This document shows, piece after piece, positions 35,910 to 46,278 of a DNA stretch of 64,000 nt (its first letter is position 1; each line of letters starts with the position of its first letter). The notes beneath the pieces are model-generated. The model searched no databases, had not been told where the DNA came from, and saw only the letters and a list, made by a program, of their open reading frames with translations. The DNA comes from Arthrobacter sp. 135MFCol5.1 (GTDB lineage: Bacteria > Actinomycetota > Actinomycetes > Actinomycetales > Micrococcaceae): positions 62,001 through 126,000 of the forward strand of contig NZ_KB895453.1 in the NCBI RefSeq assembly GCF_000374865.1, written 5' to 3'. The translations under genes and the position numbers were made by a program.

Positions 35910-36203
35910 ATGACTGAGAACCCCGAAGTTGCAGCCGAGGAACCACGCAAGGGCAGCAGCGCCCCGGGCCTGGAAGGGGAAGGTGGTCAGTACGTGGACG
36001 GGGACTACGGCGCCGCGGGCACCATCAACGAGCCGGAACGCGAAGCCGACGGCGAATACGAGGAAGGCAACTACGGCGACGCCGGAACCACGGGAGGCGC
36101 GCGCACGGAGGAAGCGATCCGAGACGGCCTGACCGACGGCCAGGTCCAGTCGACCGCGGAGGATCGGGGACCGTTGCACGGCCGCCCGGACTCCGACCGG
36201 TAA
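35910..36203 (+). CDS. Acidic low-complexity hypothetical protein with internal duplication
   Basis: 97 residues from ATG 35910, with a strong AAGGAG site at 35895-35900. Highly acidic and without hydrophobic helices; probably disordered. Two copies of a motif, QYVDGDYGAAGT and EYEEGNYGDAGT, lie 26 residues apart. The strong ribosome site and own terminator argue for a real, well-expressed gene. No function known to me; similar small acidic proteins occur in Arthrobacter relatives. Confidence 0.7.
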   Translation: MTENPEVAAEEPRKGSSAPGLEGEGGQYVDGDYGAAGTINEPEREADGEYEEGNYGDAGTTGGARTEEAIRDGLTDGQVQSTAEDRGPLHGRPDSDR

Positions 36204-36214
36204 GGAGTCCTCCC

Positions 36215-36235
36215 GGGCCGCTTCCTGTGCGGCCC
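36215..36235. terminator. Hairpin terminator between convergent genes
   Basis: GGGCCGC (36215-36221) pairs perfectly with GCGGCCC (36229-36235) around a seven-base loop, 12 bases after the acidic-protein stop and before the converging MFS gene. T-tract weak. Confidence 0.55.
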
Positions 36236-36263
36236 GCTTCGCCCATTTATCGCAACGGCGCGG

Positions 36264-37568
36264 CTAGCGGCCCGCGGATTCCGGAACCGCTCCTGCGGCG
36301 ACGTCTTCCGTGCTGCCCGAGTGGTTCCCGGCGTCCGGTGCCGCCACTGTGGCGTCCCCGGCCGGTTCGGCGTCGCTGCTGCGGGCGCGGCTGATCGCAG
36401 CCACCGCGGCCAGGATCGTCACCAGCCCGCCATACGCGTAGGTGGTGACCGGGAGGGACAGCACGGGGGCCAGCAGGCCGGCCAGCACTGCTGGAACGCC
36501 GAAAGCCGTATATGCCACCACGAAGAGCGAGGCGAAGGTGCCGGCGCGTTCGTGGTCCTCGACCAGGGGGCTGATGGACCGGATCACGCCCATGAACGCC
36601 GTGCCAAAACCTGCTCCGGCCACCACTACGGCAGCCAGGAACAGGCCAAACGAGCCCAGGCCGATGGCCAGCAGGGACAGCGCAGTTCCCAAGGCCAAAG
36701 CCGAGGTGCCGAAAATGGTGATGGTACGGGCTCCGAAGCGGTGCAGGACTGCAGCGGTGGCTGCTCCGGTGCCTGCCAGGATGGTGATCACCATGCCTTG
36801 CCACAGGTGCTCCCGGATGCCGAATGTGGCGTGGACTATCGCGGCGCCGAGCGAGAGGTACAGCCCGCCCGTGGCCCAGCCGGCAAAGACGGCCGGGGCG
36901 CCGGTGACGAATCCGCGGCGTGCGGCGGGTGGCAGGGTCAGGTGCGGCTTGAGCGAGGCCGCTGCCCCGGGCGTCCGGGGCGAGGTTTCGGGGGCGGCCC
37001 ACACCAGTGCGGCGAACACCATGTACAGGACGGTCAGCGAAACGAACACCAGCGTGCGCGGCTCAGCCAGCAGGTCCAGCAGCAGGCCGGACGCCAGGGC
37101 GCCCAGTGCCAGGCCGCCCAGCGGCGCCACGGTGTTCCAGGCCGCACTGGAGCCCGGGTCATCCTCTGCTTCCAGGTCCGCGATCGCGGCGGAGAGCGTG
37201 GTCAGCAGGATGCCGCTGGCGATGCCCTGCAGTACGCGGGCCACCAGGAGCATGGCCAGCGAATCGGCAACCAGGAAGGCCGTGACGCTGGAGGCGAGCA
37301 GGATGAAGGCTGCGCTGATCACCGGCCTGCGGCCCAAATGGTCCGAAATCGAGCCGAAGACCAGCAGGGCTGCCAGCAGTGCCACGGCGTACACGGCAAA
37401 GATCCCGGTGGTTGCCACGGGCAGCAGGTGCAGCTGCTCCTGCAGTGTGGGGTAGAAAGGCGACGGCGCGCTGGCTCCGGCCATCATCGCTGCCGTGGCA
37501 GCCGCGATCAGGGCAAAGCCCAGCCGCCGGCGTGCCTCCTGGGGCCGGGCTGCGGGGGAGTGCGTCAA
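36264..37568 (-). CDS. MFS transporter (drug-efflux-like)
   Basis: 434 residues, 12 membrane helices. It has the MFS motif-A-like loop VFGSISDHLGRRPVISAAF between helices 2 and 3. The N-terminal GFALIAAATAAMMAGASAPSPF resembles the sugar/drug efflux group. The C-terminal 40 residues are hydrophilic. Divergent from the small winged-helix regulator, with two inverted repeats between, so likely controlled by it. Substrate unknown. Confidence 0.87.
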   Translation of the reverse strand: MTHSPAARPQEARRRLGFALIAAATAAMMAGASAPSPFYPTLQEQLHLLPVATTGIFAVYAVALLAALLVFGSISDHLGRRPVISAAFILLASSVTAFLVADSLAMLLVARVLQGIASGILLTTLSAAIADLEAEDDPGSSAAWNTVAPLGGLALGALASGLLLDLLAEPRTLVFVSLTVLYMVFAALVWAAPETSPRTPGAAASLKPHLTLPPAARRGFVTGAPAVFAGWATGGLYLSLGAAIVHATFGIREHLWQGMVITILAGTGAATAAVLHRFGARTITIFGTSALALGTALSLLAIGLGSFGLFLAAVVVAGAGFGTAFMGVIRSISPLVEDHERAGTFASLFVVAYTAFGVPAVLAGLLAPVLSLPVTTYAYGGLVTILAAVAAISRARSSDAEPAGDATVAAPDAGNHSGSTEDVAAGAVPESAGR

Positions 37569-37600
37569 AACGTGCCGCCTTCTGCGTAGGGTGAATTTGG

Positions 37601-37663
37601 TTCGAAAATAGTCGAAACCTCAGCCTACTGGCAGTGACGCCAATGGTTCAACTAAAGTCGAAC
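37601..37663. promoter_or_regulatory. Pair of operator-like inverted repeats
   Basis: TTCGA-AAATAG-TCGAA (37601-37616) and GTTCAACT-AA-AGTCGAAC (37646-37663, one mismatch) share a GTCGAA half-site. They sit between the MFS and regulator starts; the second touches the regulator's GTG. Confidence 0.55.
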
Positions 37664-37664
37664 T

Positions 37665-37988
37665 GTGGCTACACCGGCGAACCTTCCCCATCCCGAACGC
37701 GCGGACCTCCAGTTGCCCAGTGTGCTTTTTGCCCTGAGTGACCCGGACCGGCTGGAGATCGCGCGCCAGCTTCGCGCCGGCCCCCTTGATATGGCTGAGT
37801 GTGCCCTGAGCAACCCGGACATGCCCAAGTCCACCAAGTCCCACCTGATGAAGGTGCTGCGCGAGGCCGGCGTGATCCGCAACGAGGCCAACGGCCGCGG
37901 CCGCCGTTTGACCCTGCGCACGGAGGATCTCGAGGCGCGGTTCCCCGGACTGCTTGCGGCAGTGCTGGATGCGCCCGCCCCCGACTGA
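37665..37988 (+). CDS. ArsR-like winged-helix regulator
   Basis: 107 residues from GTG 37665. Winged helix at about 17-90: LPSVLFALSDPDRLEIARQLRAGPLD, then STKSHLMKVLREAGVIRNEANGRGRRLTL, matching the ArsR/HTH_20 pattern. No metal-binding Cys pair, so it senses something other than a thiophilic metal. Divergent from the MFS gene; the start lies two bases from an inverted repeat, implying autoregulation. Confidence 0.82.
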   Translation: MATPANLPHPERADLQLPSVLFALSDPDRLEIARQLRAGPLDMAECALSNPDMPKSTKSHLMKVLREAGVIRNEANGRGRRLTLRTEDLEARFPGLLAAVLDAPAPD

Positions 37989-38049
37989 AGCCTCCGCGCC
38001 GATGGCGACGGGCCGCCGTCGTCCGTCCTCCTTGTACGCCGTGGGCAAT

Positions 38050-38070
38050 GTTGAGCGTAGTTCACTCAAG
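38050..38070. promoter_or_regulatory. HAIR operator 1 (HspR box)
   Basis: gTTGAGc, seven bases, ACTCAAG: five of seven bases match in the left half and the right half is perfect relative to the HspR consensus CTTGAGT-N7-ACTCAAG. Lies just upstream of the -35 box of the dnaK promoter. Confidence 0.8.
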
Positions 38071-38075
38071 TTGTG

Positions 38076-40037
<1,962 letters not shown>

Positions 40038-40039
40038 CC

Positions 40040-40732
40040 ATGCCGCACCACGGTAACGAGGAAGAGCACAACTCATCCGCGAACCATGACGCCAAGCAGG
40101 GCAACGGCGAACCGGTCATCCGGGACAACCGCAAGGTTGACCCGGTGACCGGCCAGGCCCGGCACCCCGAAGGCGGCCACGCTTCAAGCGCCGGCCACCA
40201 GCAGGGCGCTGCCGATTCCGATGGCGACGCACTGGCCCAGGCAGAGGAAATCCTCAACGGGGTGGACGTGCCCGCAGAGGAATCCGTGGCCCAGGGGGCT
40301 CCGGCCGCCGCCGGCAGCGCAGAGGCCGCCGAACTGCGCAACGACCTGCTCCGCCTCCAGGCCGAGTACGTCAACTACCGCAAGCGGGTTGAACGGGACC
40401 GCGCCGTGGCCGGGGAGATGGCCGTCATCGGCGTCCTGAACTCCCTGCTCCCGGTCCTGGACGACGTCGACGCCGCACGGCAGCACGGCGACCTCACCGA
40501 TGGGCCCTTCGCCGCGATCGCCACCAAGCTGGAGAACGCGCTGAAGACCTACGGCCTGGTCCGGATCAACGAGACCGGCGTGGAGTTCGATCCCACGATC
40601 CACGAAGCCCTGATCCAGCAGCCCGGCGAGGACATCGAGGTTGACACCGTCAGCCAGGTCCTCCGCTCAGGCTACAAATCAGGAGACCGCGTGCTCCGCG
40701 CCGCCCAGGTCATCGTCGCCGTCCCTGCGTAG
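40040..40732 (+). CDS. grpE: Nucleotide exchange factor GrpE
   Basis: 230 residues, two bases after dnaK. Residues 1-95 are hydrophilic and low in complexity (long His/Gly-rich leader); the GrpE coiled coil and beta domain follow, with LRLQAEYVNYRKRVERD and FDPTIHEALIQQPGED. Exchanges ADP on DnaK and works as a thermosensor. The extended N-terminus is usual in actinobacteria. Confidence 0.96.
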   Translation: MPHHGNEEEHNSSANHDAKQGNGEPVIRDNRKVDPVTGQARHPEGGHASSAGHQQGAADSDGDALAQAEEILNGVDVPAEESVAQGAPAAAGSAEAAELRNDLLRLQAEYVNYRKRVERDRAVAGEMAVIGVLNSLLPVLDDVDAARQHGDLTDGPFAAIATKLENALKTYGLVRINETGVEFDPTIHEALIQQPGEDIEVDTVSQVLRSGYKSGDRVLRAAQVIVAVPA

Positions 40733-40750
40733 CATTACCCCAACGCCTCC

Positions 40751-40854
40751 GCGGATGAGGGGGCCCCGCCCCTACGCTGGGTGGCTAACGATCTACGATC
40801 GTTAGCCACCCAGCTCCGGCAGGCCCGATGCCACTCCCGGGCCCCCTCATCCGC
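40751..40854. repeat. Nested double inverted repeat between grpE and dnaJ
   Basis: Outer arms GCGGATGAGGGGGCCC (40751-40766) and its exact reverse complement (40839-40854) enclose a second perfect repeat: the 18-base arm at 40776-40793 pairs with 40797-40814 around a three-base loop (TAC). RNA would form a very stable long hairpin within the heat-shock operon. No T-tract follows the outer arm, so classical termination is uncertain; attenuation, RNA processing or a mobile palindromic repeat are possible. Confidence 0.9.
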
Positions 40855-40908
40855 TCCGGCTTAGCGGTAATCTCGCCATACGCTTTTGTACTTTGAAAGG
40901 AAACGCCA

Positions 40909-41880
40909 TTGGCTAGCCAGGATTGGGTGGACAAGGATTTTTACAAGATCCTTGGTGTTGCCAAGGACGCTTCCGAAGCCGACATCAAGAAGGCCTACCG
41001 GAAGCTTGCGCGGCAGCACCACCCTGATACCAACGCCGGGAACGCTGCTTCCGAGAAGAAGTTCAAGGACATCTCCGAGGCCTACTCGGTGCTCTCGGAC
41101 CCGGACGAGCGCCAGCAGTATGACGCCATCCGCGCCATGGGCAGCGGAGCCCGCTTTGCCCCCGGCGGCGCCGGCGCCCCCAACGGCGGGTTCGAGGACA
41201 TGTTCGGTGGCCTCTTCACGGGCAACACCGGGCGCCACTCGGGCGGGTTCAACCCGTCCGCAGGCGGCATCCCGCCCGAGTTCGCAGACCTGTTCGGCGG
41301 CTTCGGTGGTTCCCCCGGCTTCCAGCGCACGCCGCAGAAGGGCGCCGACCGCACCGCGTCCACCAGCATCTCGTTTGCCGGTTCCATCCGCGGCACCACT
41401 ATCGGCCTGCGCGAGCCCAGCGGCGAGGTGATCGACGTCCGTGTCCCCGCCGGCATCAAGGACGGCCAGAAGGTCCGCGTCCGCGGCAAGGGCCAGCCGG
41501 GTGCGGCCGGCAACGGTGACCTGGTGGTGTCCGTCGCGGTCCAGCCGCATGCGTTCTACACGCGCGACGGCGACAACCTCCGCATCCACGTCCCTGTCAC
41601 CTTCCCCGAGGCTGCCTTGGGCGCGGACATCGAAGTTCCCACCATTGACGGCGACAAGGTCAAGGTCCGTGTTCCGGCAGGAACGCCGTCGGGCCGCACG
41701 CTGCGGGTCAAGGGCAAAGGCGTAAAGACGTCCAAGGCGACCGGTGACCTGCTGGTGACCATCGACGTCGCCGTTCCCAAGAATCTCAACAAGGACGCCG
41801 AAGCTGCGGTCAGGGCGTTCGCCGAGGCGACGTCGTCGGCGGACGTCCGTGAGGGCCTGGCAGCCAAGGCCCGGCTCTAG
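40909..41880 (+). CDS. dnaJ: DnaJ-type co-chaperone without zinc finger
   Basis: 323 residues from TTG 40909 with AAAGGAA upstream. The J domain (1-75) has the HPD tripeptide at 38-40; a Gly/Phe-rich region (about 85-140) and the DnaJ C-terminal substrate-binding domains follow. There is no Cys at all, so the CxxCxGxG zinc repeats of classical DnaJ are absent, as in CbpA-like class II proteins. Stimulates DnaK ATPase and presents substrates. The short form in the dnaK operon is typical of Arthrobacter-type genomes. Confidence 0.93.
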   Translation: MASQDWVDKDFYKILGVAKDASEADIKKAYRKLARQHHPDTNAGNAASEKKFKDISEAYSVLSDPDERQQYDAIRAMGSGARFAPGGAGAPNGGFEDMFGGLFTGNTGRHSGGFNPSAGGIPPEFADLFGGFGGSPGFQRTPQKGADRTASTSISFAGSIRGTTIGLREPSGEVIDVRVPAGIKDGQKVRVRGKGQPGAAGNGDLVVSVAVQPHAFYTRDGDNLRIHVPVTFPEAALGADIEVPTIDGDKVKVRVPAGTPSGRTLRVKGKGVKTSKATGDLLVTIDVAVPKNLNKDAEAAVRAFAEATSSADVREGLAAKARL

Positions 41881-41895
41881 GAGCGGAGGTGAGCC

Positions 41896-42321
41896 GTGGA
41901 CATCAGTGCTGACCAGCCGATCTTCGTGATCTCCGTGGCGGCCGAGCTTGCAGACATGCACCCGCAGACGCTGCGGCAATACGACCGGCTCGGCATCGTC
42001 AAGCCGAGCCGTGCCCCCGGGAAGTCCCGGCGCTACTCGCAGCGCGACGTCAACATGCTGCGGGAGGTGCAGCGGCTGTCCCAGGAGGGGGTCTCGCTGG
42101 AGGGCATCAAGCGCATCCTGGAACTTGAAAACCAGGTGGCTGCCCTCCAGAGCCGGATCGCGGAACTCACCGAGGAACTGGGGCGCCGGCCGCGGGCCGT
42201 GGACTCGCGCATCTTCGCGGCCGGTGCCGCCGGCGACGTCGTGAGCCTTTCCCGCGGGCAGCGGCCCCGGCCACGGTCGCAGGCCGTCATGCTGTGGCGG
42301 CCGCGCGCCATCGGCAAGTAA
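41896..42321 (+). CDS. hspR: Heat-shock repressor HspR (MerR family)
   Basis: 141 residues from GTG 41896. MerR-type helix-turn-helix: VISVAAELADMHPQTLRQYDRLG and RRYSQRDVNMLREVQRL, then a coiled coil to about 98. Represses the dnaK operon by binding the two HAIR boxes upstream of dnaK, with DnaK as co-repressor in known actinobacteria, closing an autoregulatory loop. Fourth gene of the operon. Confidence 0.95.
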   Translation: MDISADQPIFVISVAAELADMHPQTLRQYDRLGIVKPSRAPGKSRRYSQRDVNMLREVQRLSQEGVSLEGIKRILELENQVAALQSRIAELTEELGRRPRAVDSRIFAAGAAGDVVSLSRGQRPRPRSQAVMLWRPRAIGK

Positions 42322-42490
42322 GTACAGCGGTTGGGTCCCTGCGAAAACTAGAGTACCCACTACTCGTGACCCCAAAGCCTCCCGAACCTTGAATGGAACC
42401 ATCGCCGGATCAGCGGCGGTGGTTCCGCAAGTTCTGGGGGTTTTCCGTGTTTGGTGCAGTCAGCAACGGTGTCAACCGCAAGGCCCGGCC

Positions 42491-42889
42491 ATGAGCCCGG
42501 GCATGGAGTCCGTCGCGGCATTCAGCGGCTCAATGCAGGGCCAGATGCTCCTGGCCCTGGGGCAGACCATTGTGGTGGTCTGTGTCTGCTTCGACATGGT
42601 CCGCGAACTGTCCGTCCCGAGGTCGCACCGGCGCTATGTGGCCAGTACCGTGTTCCGGACACTGGCCATCCCGTCCATCGTCGCCAACGCACTGACGGTC
42701 TTCGTGGCCCTGGTGATGGCCTCCTGGGTGGATGTGGTGATGGGCATGTTCGTGCTGGTGGCCATCGTCTTCCGGTTCCACCACAACCAGGACGAGGACA
42801 ACTGGTGGAAAGGCAAGGGCAGGAAGCTCGCCCGCTGGGCCCGCCGGCAGTTCGCCGGCCGGACCGCTGCCGCCCCGGCCCTGGGATAG
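42491..42889 (+). CDS. Small membrane protein, function unknown
   Basis: 132 residues from ATG 42491. Three hydrophobic helices (about 15-30, 52-72 and 74-90), then a basic cytosolic tail WWKGKGRKLARWARRQF. I recognise no family. The frame continues upstream from 42389 (TTG), but that part is not convincing and no ribosome site is present there. It follows the heat-shock operon by 170 bases and ends before a strong terminator. Confidence 0.65.
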   Translation: MSPGMESVAAFSGSMQGQMLLALGQTIVVVCVCFDMVRELSVPRSHRRYVASTVFRTLAIPSIVANALTVFVALVMASWVDVVMGMFVLVAIVFRFHHNQDEDNWWKGKGRKLARWARRQFAGRTAAAPALG

Positions 42890-42903
42890 CCCGGCAAAGC
42901 CCC

Positions 42904-42940
42904 GGGAGCCCGGCATCGGCAACCTGCGTGCCGGGCTCCC
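42904..42940. terminator. Bidirectional hairpin terminator
   Basis: GGGAGCCCGGCA (42904-42915) pairs perfectly with TGCCGGGCTCCC (42929-42940), loop 13 bases. Lies between the small membrane protein gene and the converging aldehyde dehydrogenase gene. Confidence 0.75.
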
Positions 42941-42949
42941 GCTTCAACC

Positions 42950-44371
42950 TCAGCCGTTGATGACCTGCGGTACCCCGAGTGCTTTGAGCCCTTCCACGCC
43001 GAATTCGACGCCGTAGCCGGACTGCTTGGCCCCGCCGAAGGGGATGCGGGGATCCACGGCACCGTGCCGGTTGATCCACACGGTCCCGGCCTGGATGCGG
43101 GCGGCCACCTCGCGTGCGGCGGCCAGGTCCCGGGACCAGACCGAGGCGCCCAGTCCAACGTCGAGGGCGTTGGCCTTCTCCACTGCTTCGTCGATGGTGC
43201 TGTAGCGGATGATTGGCAGGGCAGGGCCGAATTGTTCTTCGGCGACGAGCGGGTTGTCGTTATCGATGTCCGCCACCAGGGTGGTGGGGTAGAAGTACCC
43301 GGGCCGGCCGGTGTCCGGGTTCCCGCCCAGCAGGATGCGTGCGCCGGAAGCCTTTGCCGCCTCCACGAGGTTGGCGACGACGTCGTACTGGGCCTTGTTC
43401 TGCAGCGGGCCCAGCACGTTGTTTTCGTCCAGGCCGTTGCCCATCGGCATGGCCTTGGCGACGGCGGTGAGTTCCTCGCAGACGGCGTCGTAGATGTCGC
43501 TGTGGACGTAAAGGCGCTTGAGGGCGGCGCAGGTCTGGCCGGTGTTGATGAAGGCGCCCCAAAAGATGTCCTGGGCGATGGCCTTGGGGTCGGCGTCGGG
43601 CAGGACGATGCCGGCGTCGTTTCCACCCAGTTCCAGGGTGAGCCGCTTAACGGTGTCCGCGGAGGACTTGATGATGGCCCGGCCGGTGGCGGTGGAGCCG
43701 GTGAACATGACCTTGCCGATCGCCGGGTGTTCGGCCAGCCGGGCGCCGACGTCGCGGCCGCCGGAGACCACGGTCAGGAGGCCTTCCGGGAGTTCCTCAT
43801 TAATGACCTTGGCCAGCGCCAGGACGGAAAGCGGTGTGTACTCGGAGGGCTTCACCACGATGGCGTTGCCCATGCGCAGTGCGGGCGCGAGTTGCCAGAC
43901 GGTGATCATCATGGGCCAGTTCCAAGGCCCGATCGCGCCCACCACGCCGATGGGCCGGTAATGCAGCTCAGCCCGGGTTTCGCCGTCGTCCACGATGGTT
44001 TCCGGCTCCAGCGGCAGGCCGGCCGTGGCACGCAGCCACGCCAAGCAGGCGCCCACCTCGAACCGGGCGTTGGGGCCGTTCAGTGGTTTGCCCTGCTCAC
44101 GGGAGAGCAACCGGGCCAGTTCCTCGGCGGAACGCTCGACGGCGTCTGCTGCCTTCAGGAGCGCAGCGGACCGGGCCTCATGGCCCAGCGCAGCCCAGGC
44201 CGGCTGCGCGGCGACGGCCGCGGCCACGGCGCTTTCAAGGTCGTCGAGGCCGTGGACGGGAGCTTCGCCGACCGGCTGGCCCGTGGCCGGATCGAGGATG
44301 GTCCGGCCGGCGCCGGCAGCGGGGGCAATGGACGCGAGGAGCGCATCGTAGGTTTCCAAGGGGTCCTCCAC
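42950..44371 (-). CDS. NAD(P)-dependent aldehyde dehydrogenase
   Basis: 473 residues, ALDH superfamily. Catalytic Glu in TLELGGNDAG and Cys in NTGQTCAALKR are present, with the cofactor loop FTGSTATGRAI. Substrate uncertain. It lies downstream of the homoprotocatechuate genes, on the same strand, whose aldolase yields succinate semialdehyde, so a succinate-semialdehyde dehydrogenase role is plausible; the 313-base gap with a hairpin leaves independent expression possible. Confidence 0.85.
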   Translation of the reverse strand: MEDPLETYDALLASIAPAAGAGRTILDPATGQPVGEAPVHGLDDLESAVAAAVAAQPAWAALGHEARSAALLKAADAVERSAEELARLLSREQGKPLNGPNARFEVGACLAWLRATAGLPLEPETIVDDGETRAELHYRPIGVVGAIGPWNWPMMITVWQLAPALRMGNAIVVKPSEYTPLSVLALAKVINEELPEGLLTVVSGGRDVGARLAEHPAIGKVMFTGSTATGRAIIKSSADTVKRLTLELGGNDAGIVLPDADPKAIAQDIFWGAFINTGQTCAALKRLYVHSDIYDAVCEELTAVAKAMPMGNGLDENNVLGPLQNKAQYDVVANLVEAAKASGARILLGGNPDTGRPGYFYPTTLVADIDNDNPLVAEEQFGPALPIIRYSTIDEAVEKANALDVGLGASVWSRDLAAAREVAARIQAGTVWINRHGAVDPRIPFGGAKQSGYGVEFGVEGLKALGVPQVING

Positions 44372-44684
44372 TTCGAGTAGTCAAGGGCGCCAGCCGGGCG
44401 GCATAGCGGGTTGCTCCCAGTCTGGTTGAGAGCCCCGTCCCGCTCTTGTCTGTGTGCGCAGAGCCCTTGGACGGCAGCGAACGCAATGTCACGCCAAGCA
44501 CGTTTTTGCGCAACAGACAGTGGCGCGACCCCGTGTTTCCTGGGTCCCGCCACCGAAGTTGGCCCTAAAGGCTGCCGTGCGTGACGCCGTCGCCCCTTCG
44601 GTATTCGGTGTTGTTGGCGGGCTCGCAACCTACCGGGGAAGCGCAGAAGCCACTGTCATGAAAGAAATCCTTGGGGAACAGACG
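44372..44684. other. 313-base intergenic region with one hairpin
   Basis: No convincing coding frame. The only structure is GTGGCGCGACCC (44520-44531) facing GGGTCCCGCCAC (44542-44553), a 12-bp stem with one mismatch and a ten-base loop. It could end the minus-strand transcript after hpaI, but no T-tract follows it. The remaining sequence probably holds the aldehyde dehydrogenase promoter. Confidence 0.5.
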
Positions 44685-45506
44685 TCAGTAGCTGGCAGGG
44701 GTGTCGCCGTCGACGGGTTTGATGTAGTTGGCGGCGAGGGCTTCGGAGCCGCGGGCCAGGAGGGCGACGTCGGCGCCGACCAGGATGAAGTCCGCGCCAC
44801 ACGCCAGGTAGTGCTGGGCGGTGTCGGGGTTGAAGGCGTTGACGCCCCCGGGTTTCCCGGCCGCCTTGGCAACGGACAGGCAGTGTTCGACGGCGGCGCG
44901 CACCTCGGGGTGTTCCTGCTGTCCCAGCAGGCCCATGGAGGCGGCGAGGTCGGAGGGGCCGACGAAGATGGCGTCCACGCCGTCGAGTTTGAGGATGTCC
45001 TCCACAGCCTCGACGGCCGCCGTCGATTCAATCTGGACGGTGACGCTGATGGTCCCGCTGGCCCGGGCGAGGTAGTCCGGGACCCGGTTCCAACGGGCGG
45101 CACGGGCCAGGGCCGAGCCCACCCCACGGACGCCCTGGGGCGGGTACCGGGTGGCCGCCACCGCCGCCTCCGCTTCCGCCACCGAATTCACCATGGGGAT
45201 CAGCAGGTTCTGCACGCCGAGGTCCAGGTACTGCTTGATCACCACAGTGTCGTTCACGGGCGGCCGGACCATGGTGTGCACCGGGTAGCCGTGGATGGCT
45301 TGCAGCTGCCCCAGGATGGACTCGAGCCCGTTGGGGCTGTGCTCGGCGTCCACCAGGAGCCAGTCCAGGCCCGCACCCGCGCAGAGCTCGGCCACCAGCG
45401 GGCTGCCGGAACACACCCACATCCCGGCCAGTGGCCGGCCTGCCTTTCCCTTTTGCCTTTGCGCGGCCAGCGCGGAGCGGAAGGTGTCTTCTATTCGAAG
45501 CGGCAT
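44685..45506 (-). CDS. hpaI: 4-Hydroxy-2-oxoheptanedioate aldolase
   Basis: 273 residues from ATG 45506, HpcH/HpaI class II aldolase. GMWVCSGSPLVAELCAGAG, then LLVDAEHSPNG and FVGPSDLAASMG, are the family motifs, with the metal-binding Glu in VQIEST. Splits 4-hydroxy-2-oxo-heptanedioate into pyruvate and succinate semialdehyde, the last step of the homoprotocatechuate pathway. The start lies 16 bases inside the end of hpaH. Confidence 0.9.
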   Translation of the reverse strand: MPLRIEDTFRSALAAQRQKGKAGRPLAGMWVCSGSPLVAELCAGAGLDWLLVDAEHSPNGLESILGQLQAIHGYPVHTMVRPPVNDTVVIKQYLDLGVQNLLIPMVNSVAEAEAAVAATRYPPQGVRGVGSALARAARWNRVPDYLARASGTISVTVQIESTAAVEAVEDILKLDGVDAIFVGPSDLAASMGLLGQQEHPEVRAAVEHCLSVAKAAGKPGGVNAFNPDTAQHYLACGADFILVGADVALLARGSEALAANYIKPVDGDTPASY

Positions 45507-46276
45507 GTCACAGCTCCCAGGGGTCCGTAGTCGGCGTGTACCGTATCGCCCTTGTAGACCCAGAGCGGACGGGTGAAGGACCCGGCCAGGATGATGTCGC
45601 CTGCCTTGAGCGAGTCCCCGTGCTCGGCGATCTTGTTGGCCAGCCAGTGGACCCCGTTGGCGGGGTGGTCCAGGACGCCGGCGGCCACACCGGTTTCCTC
45701 CACGGTCTGGTTCTTGTAGAGGATCGCGGAAACCCAGCGGAGGTCCACGGCGTCCGGCTTCACGGGCCGGCCGCCGATTACCATGGCGCCCATGGCGGCG
45801 TTGTCGGAGATGGTGTCCACGATGGTCCGGCCCTCCATCTCGATCCGGGAGTCCAGGATTTCGAGGGCCGGGACCACGTAGTCGGTGGCCTTGAGGACAT
45901 CGAAGATGGTGACGCCAGGGCCTTTGAGTCCGTCCTTGAGGACGAACGCCAGCTCCACCTCCACGCGCGGGTGGGTGTACTGGTCCCACCGAACGGAGCA
46001 GCCGGTCTCCAGCACCATGTCATCGAAGATGGCGCCGTAGTCCGGTTCGGTGATGCCCGTGGCGGCCTGCATGGCCTTGGACGTGAGGCCGATCTTTCGC
46101 CCCACCAGGGTCCGGCCGGCGTCCTCGTTGCGGCGCCGCCAGAGCTGCTGCACCGCGTAGGAATCCTCCACCGTCATCTCCGGGTACCGGGCGGTCAGGC
46201 GGGGGACAGGGGTGCGGGTCCGGCCGGCTTCCACCAGCTCGTCCGCGATGGCCTCAATCGTCGTGGGCTCCAGCAT
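45491..46276 (-). CDS. hpaH: 2-Oxo-hept-4-ene-1,7-dioate hydratase
   Basis: 261 residues from ATG 46276, two bases after hpaD. FAH-fold hydratase of the MhpD/HpaH type: [23 protein letters not shown] and [13 protein letters not shown] are the typical blocks, the latter with metal-binding acidic residues. Adds water to the dienoate to give the aldolase substrate. Overlaps hpaI by 16 bases, indicating coupling. Confidence 0.9.
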   Translation of the reverse strand: MLEPTTIEAIADELVEAGRTRTPVPRLTARYPEMTVEDSYAVQQLWRRRNEDAGRTLVGRKIGLTSKAMQAATGITEPDYGAIFDDMVLETGCSVRWDQYTHPRVEVELAFVLKDGLKGPGVTIFDVLKATDYVVPALEILDSRIEMEGRTIVDTISDNAAMGAMVIGGRPVKPDAVDLRWVSAILYKNQTVEETGVAAGVLDHPANGVHWLANKIAEHGDSLKAGDIILAGSFTRPLWVYKGDTVHADYGPLGAVTCRFE

Positions 46277-46278
46277 GG

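Noticed and set aside
44454..45530. Plus-strand frame across the gap and hpaI
   Set aside because: Antisense to hpaI; the part in the gap has no ribosome site or conserved sequence.
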